From Myxococcota bacterium (GTDB taxonomy: Bacteria > Myxococcota > Polyangia > GCA-2747355 > JAKLHH01): a stretch of DNA of 6,123 nucleotides. Both the position numbers and the translations under genes were made by a program. Shown here one piece after another: positions 5,958 to 6,123 of the stretch (its first letter is position 1; each line of letters opens with the position of its first letter). Below the pieces are notes generated by a model that did no database searches, was not told the origin of the DNA, and was given only the letters and a program-made list of their open reading frames with translations. The DNA lies in contig JAKLHH010000497.1 in NCBI GenBank assembly GCA_022710245.1, positions 1 to 6,123 of the forward strand, written 5' to 3'.

Positions 5958-5976
5958 TACTCGAGGACCTATCACC
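5953..5976. repeat. Inverted repeat GGTGATA-N10-TATCACC, operator-like
   Basis: A perfect 7-bp inverted repeat with a 10-nt spacer (CTCGAGGACC). It covers the -10 of the distal minus-strand promoter candidate and shares 5 bases with one CTCAGGTGA copy. The arms fit a dimeric repressor site. No regulator gene is visible nearby. Confidence 0.35.
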
Positions 5977-5994
5977 GGGGTCTATGCCCGTCAA
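5966..5994 (-). promoter_or_regulatory. Candidate distal minus-strand promoter
   Basis: TTGACG (5994-5989, 5 of 6 to the consensus -35) is followed 17 nt later by TAGGTC (5971-5966). The -10 is weak. A start near 5959 would give the 65-residue gene a leader of about 220 nt containing both 9-nt inverted pairs. Confidence 0.3.
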
Positions 5995-6104
5995 GGCGCG
6001 TGCCCGAAGAAAACTTGGACTCCAGCGGAAGGGCGCGACCGGCGCGCTGACGCGATCCTGCGTGGTACCGGCGTCTTCTGATCGCGGTGGGCCGCAGGCG
6101 CCCG

Positions 6105-6123
6105 CTACTGCAGCTCCTGCTCG
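6105..6123 (-). CDS. Possible C-terminal tail of a further minus-strand gene
   Basis: Read on the minus strand from the right edge, the codons are GAG CAG GAG CTG CAG TAG (EQELQ, stop at 6105-6107). All are the G/C-ending codons preferred in this genome, and the sequence after the stop loses that bias. Only five residues are visible, so this is a hint rather than a gene call. Confidence 0.22.

Larger units (their letters stand above)
5740..6104. other. About 365-nt non-coding region, repeat-rich, probable leader/promoter region
   Basis: No frame here keeps the G/C third-position bias of the neighbouring genes. AT-richer patches are visible (for example near 5821-5830 and 6006-6016). The region holds several inverted repeats, two candidate minus-strand promoters and two copies of CTCAGGTGA in opposite orientation, each listed separately. 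No tRNA T-loop or other RNA gene signature was seen. Confidence 0.6.

Noticed and set aside
5778..5975. 65-codon minus-strand frame upstream of the small gene
   Set aside because: Poor codon bias, low-complexity translation, and no clear ribosome binding site; it covers the inverted repeats and promoter candidates.
5984..6123. Plus-strand frame from ATG 5984 open to the right edge
   Set aside because: About 18 of 45 codons end in A or T, the translation (MPVKARARRKLGLQ...) has no motif, and there is no good ribosome binding site. It also conflicts with a possible minus-strand stop at 6105.
5890..6123. tRNA or small RNA gene in the right-hand region
   Set aside because: No GGTTCGAnTCC-like T-loop, no cloverleaf arms, and no hairpin followed by a T-run were found.

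Overview
This window comes from a very GC-rich bacterium. Reading frames almost always end codons in G or C, and long shadow frames appear on both strands as a result. The giant TPR protein ends in a C-terminal domain of a kind I recall from myxobacteria, so Myxococcota (formerly Deltaproteobacteria) is my best guess. That placement is inference from family recall and composition; no rRNA or marker gene is present.

Layout. (1) Positions 3-4778, + strand: the 3' 1591 codons of one very large gene that enters from the left edge. It encodes a helical-repeat (TPR-type) protein with a strikingly regular 72-residue (216-nt) period, about 17 consecutive units. A roughly 270-residue C-terminal domain follows that looks like an M48-type metallopeptidase core whose HExxH motif has become RQVGR. 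(2) Positions 4779-4886: a 108-nt gap with a candidate promoter, a 7-nt tandem repeat, a 9-nt motif that recurs elsewhere in the window, and a strong ribosome binding site. (3) Positions 4887-5489, + strand: a 200-residue GNAT-family acetyltransferase with an Arg at the usual loop glycine. (4) Positions 5490-5541: a convergent 52-nt gap with a small hairpin. (5) Positions 5542-5739, - strand: a 65-residue all-helical protein of unknown function with a clear Shine-Dalgarno. (6) Positions 5740-6123: about 380 nt without a convincing complete gene. It is lower in GC than the rest and rich in inverted repeats. I read it as the regulatory leader of the small gene, with two alternative minus-strand promoters. 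At the right edge, five preferred codons and a TAG may be the tail of another minus-strand gene.

Functional reading. The TPR protein is probably a scaffold whose C-terminal domain is a dead peptidase fold used for binding. The GNAT enzyme may be cotranscribed with it or use its own promoter. Nothing in the sequence links the three genes to one pathway. There is no mobile element, CRISPR array, tRNA or rRNA. The points most worth following up are the dead M48-like domain, the GNAT glycine substitution, and the structured leader of the 65-residue gene.
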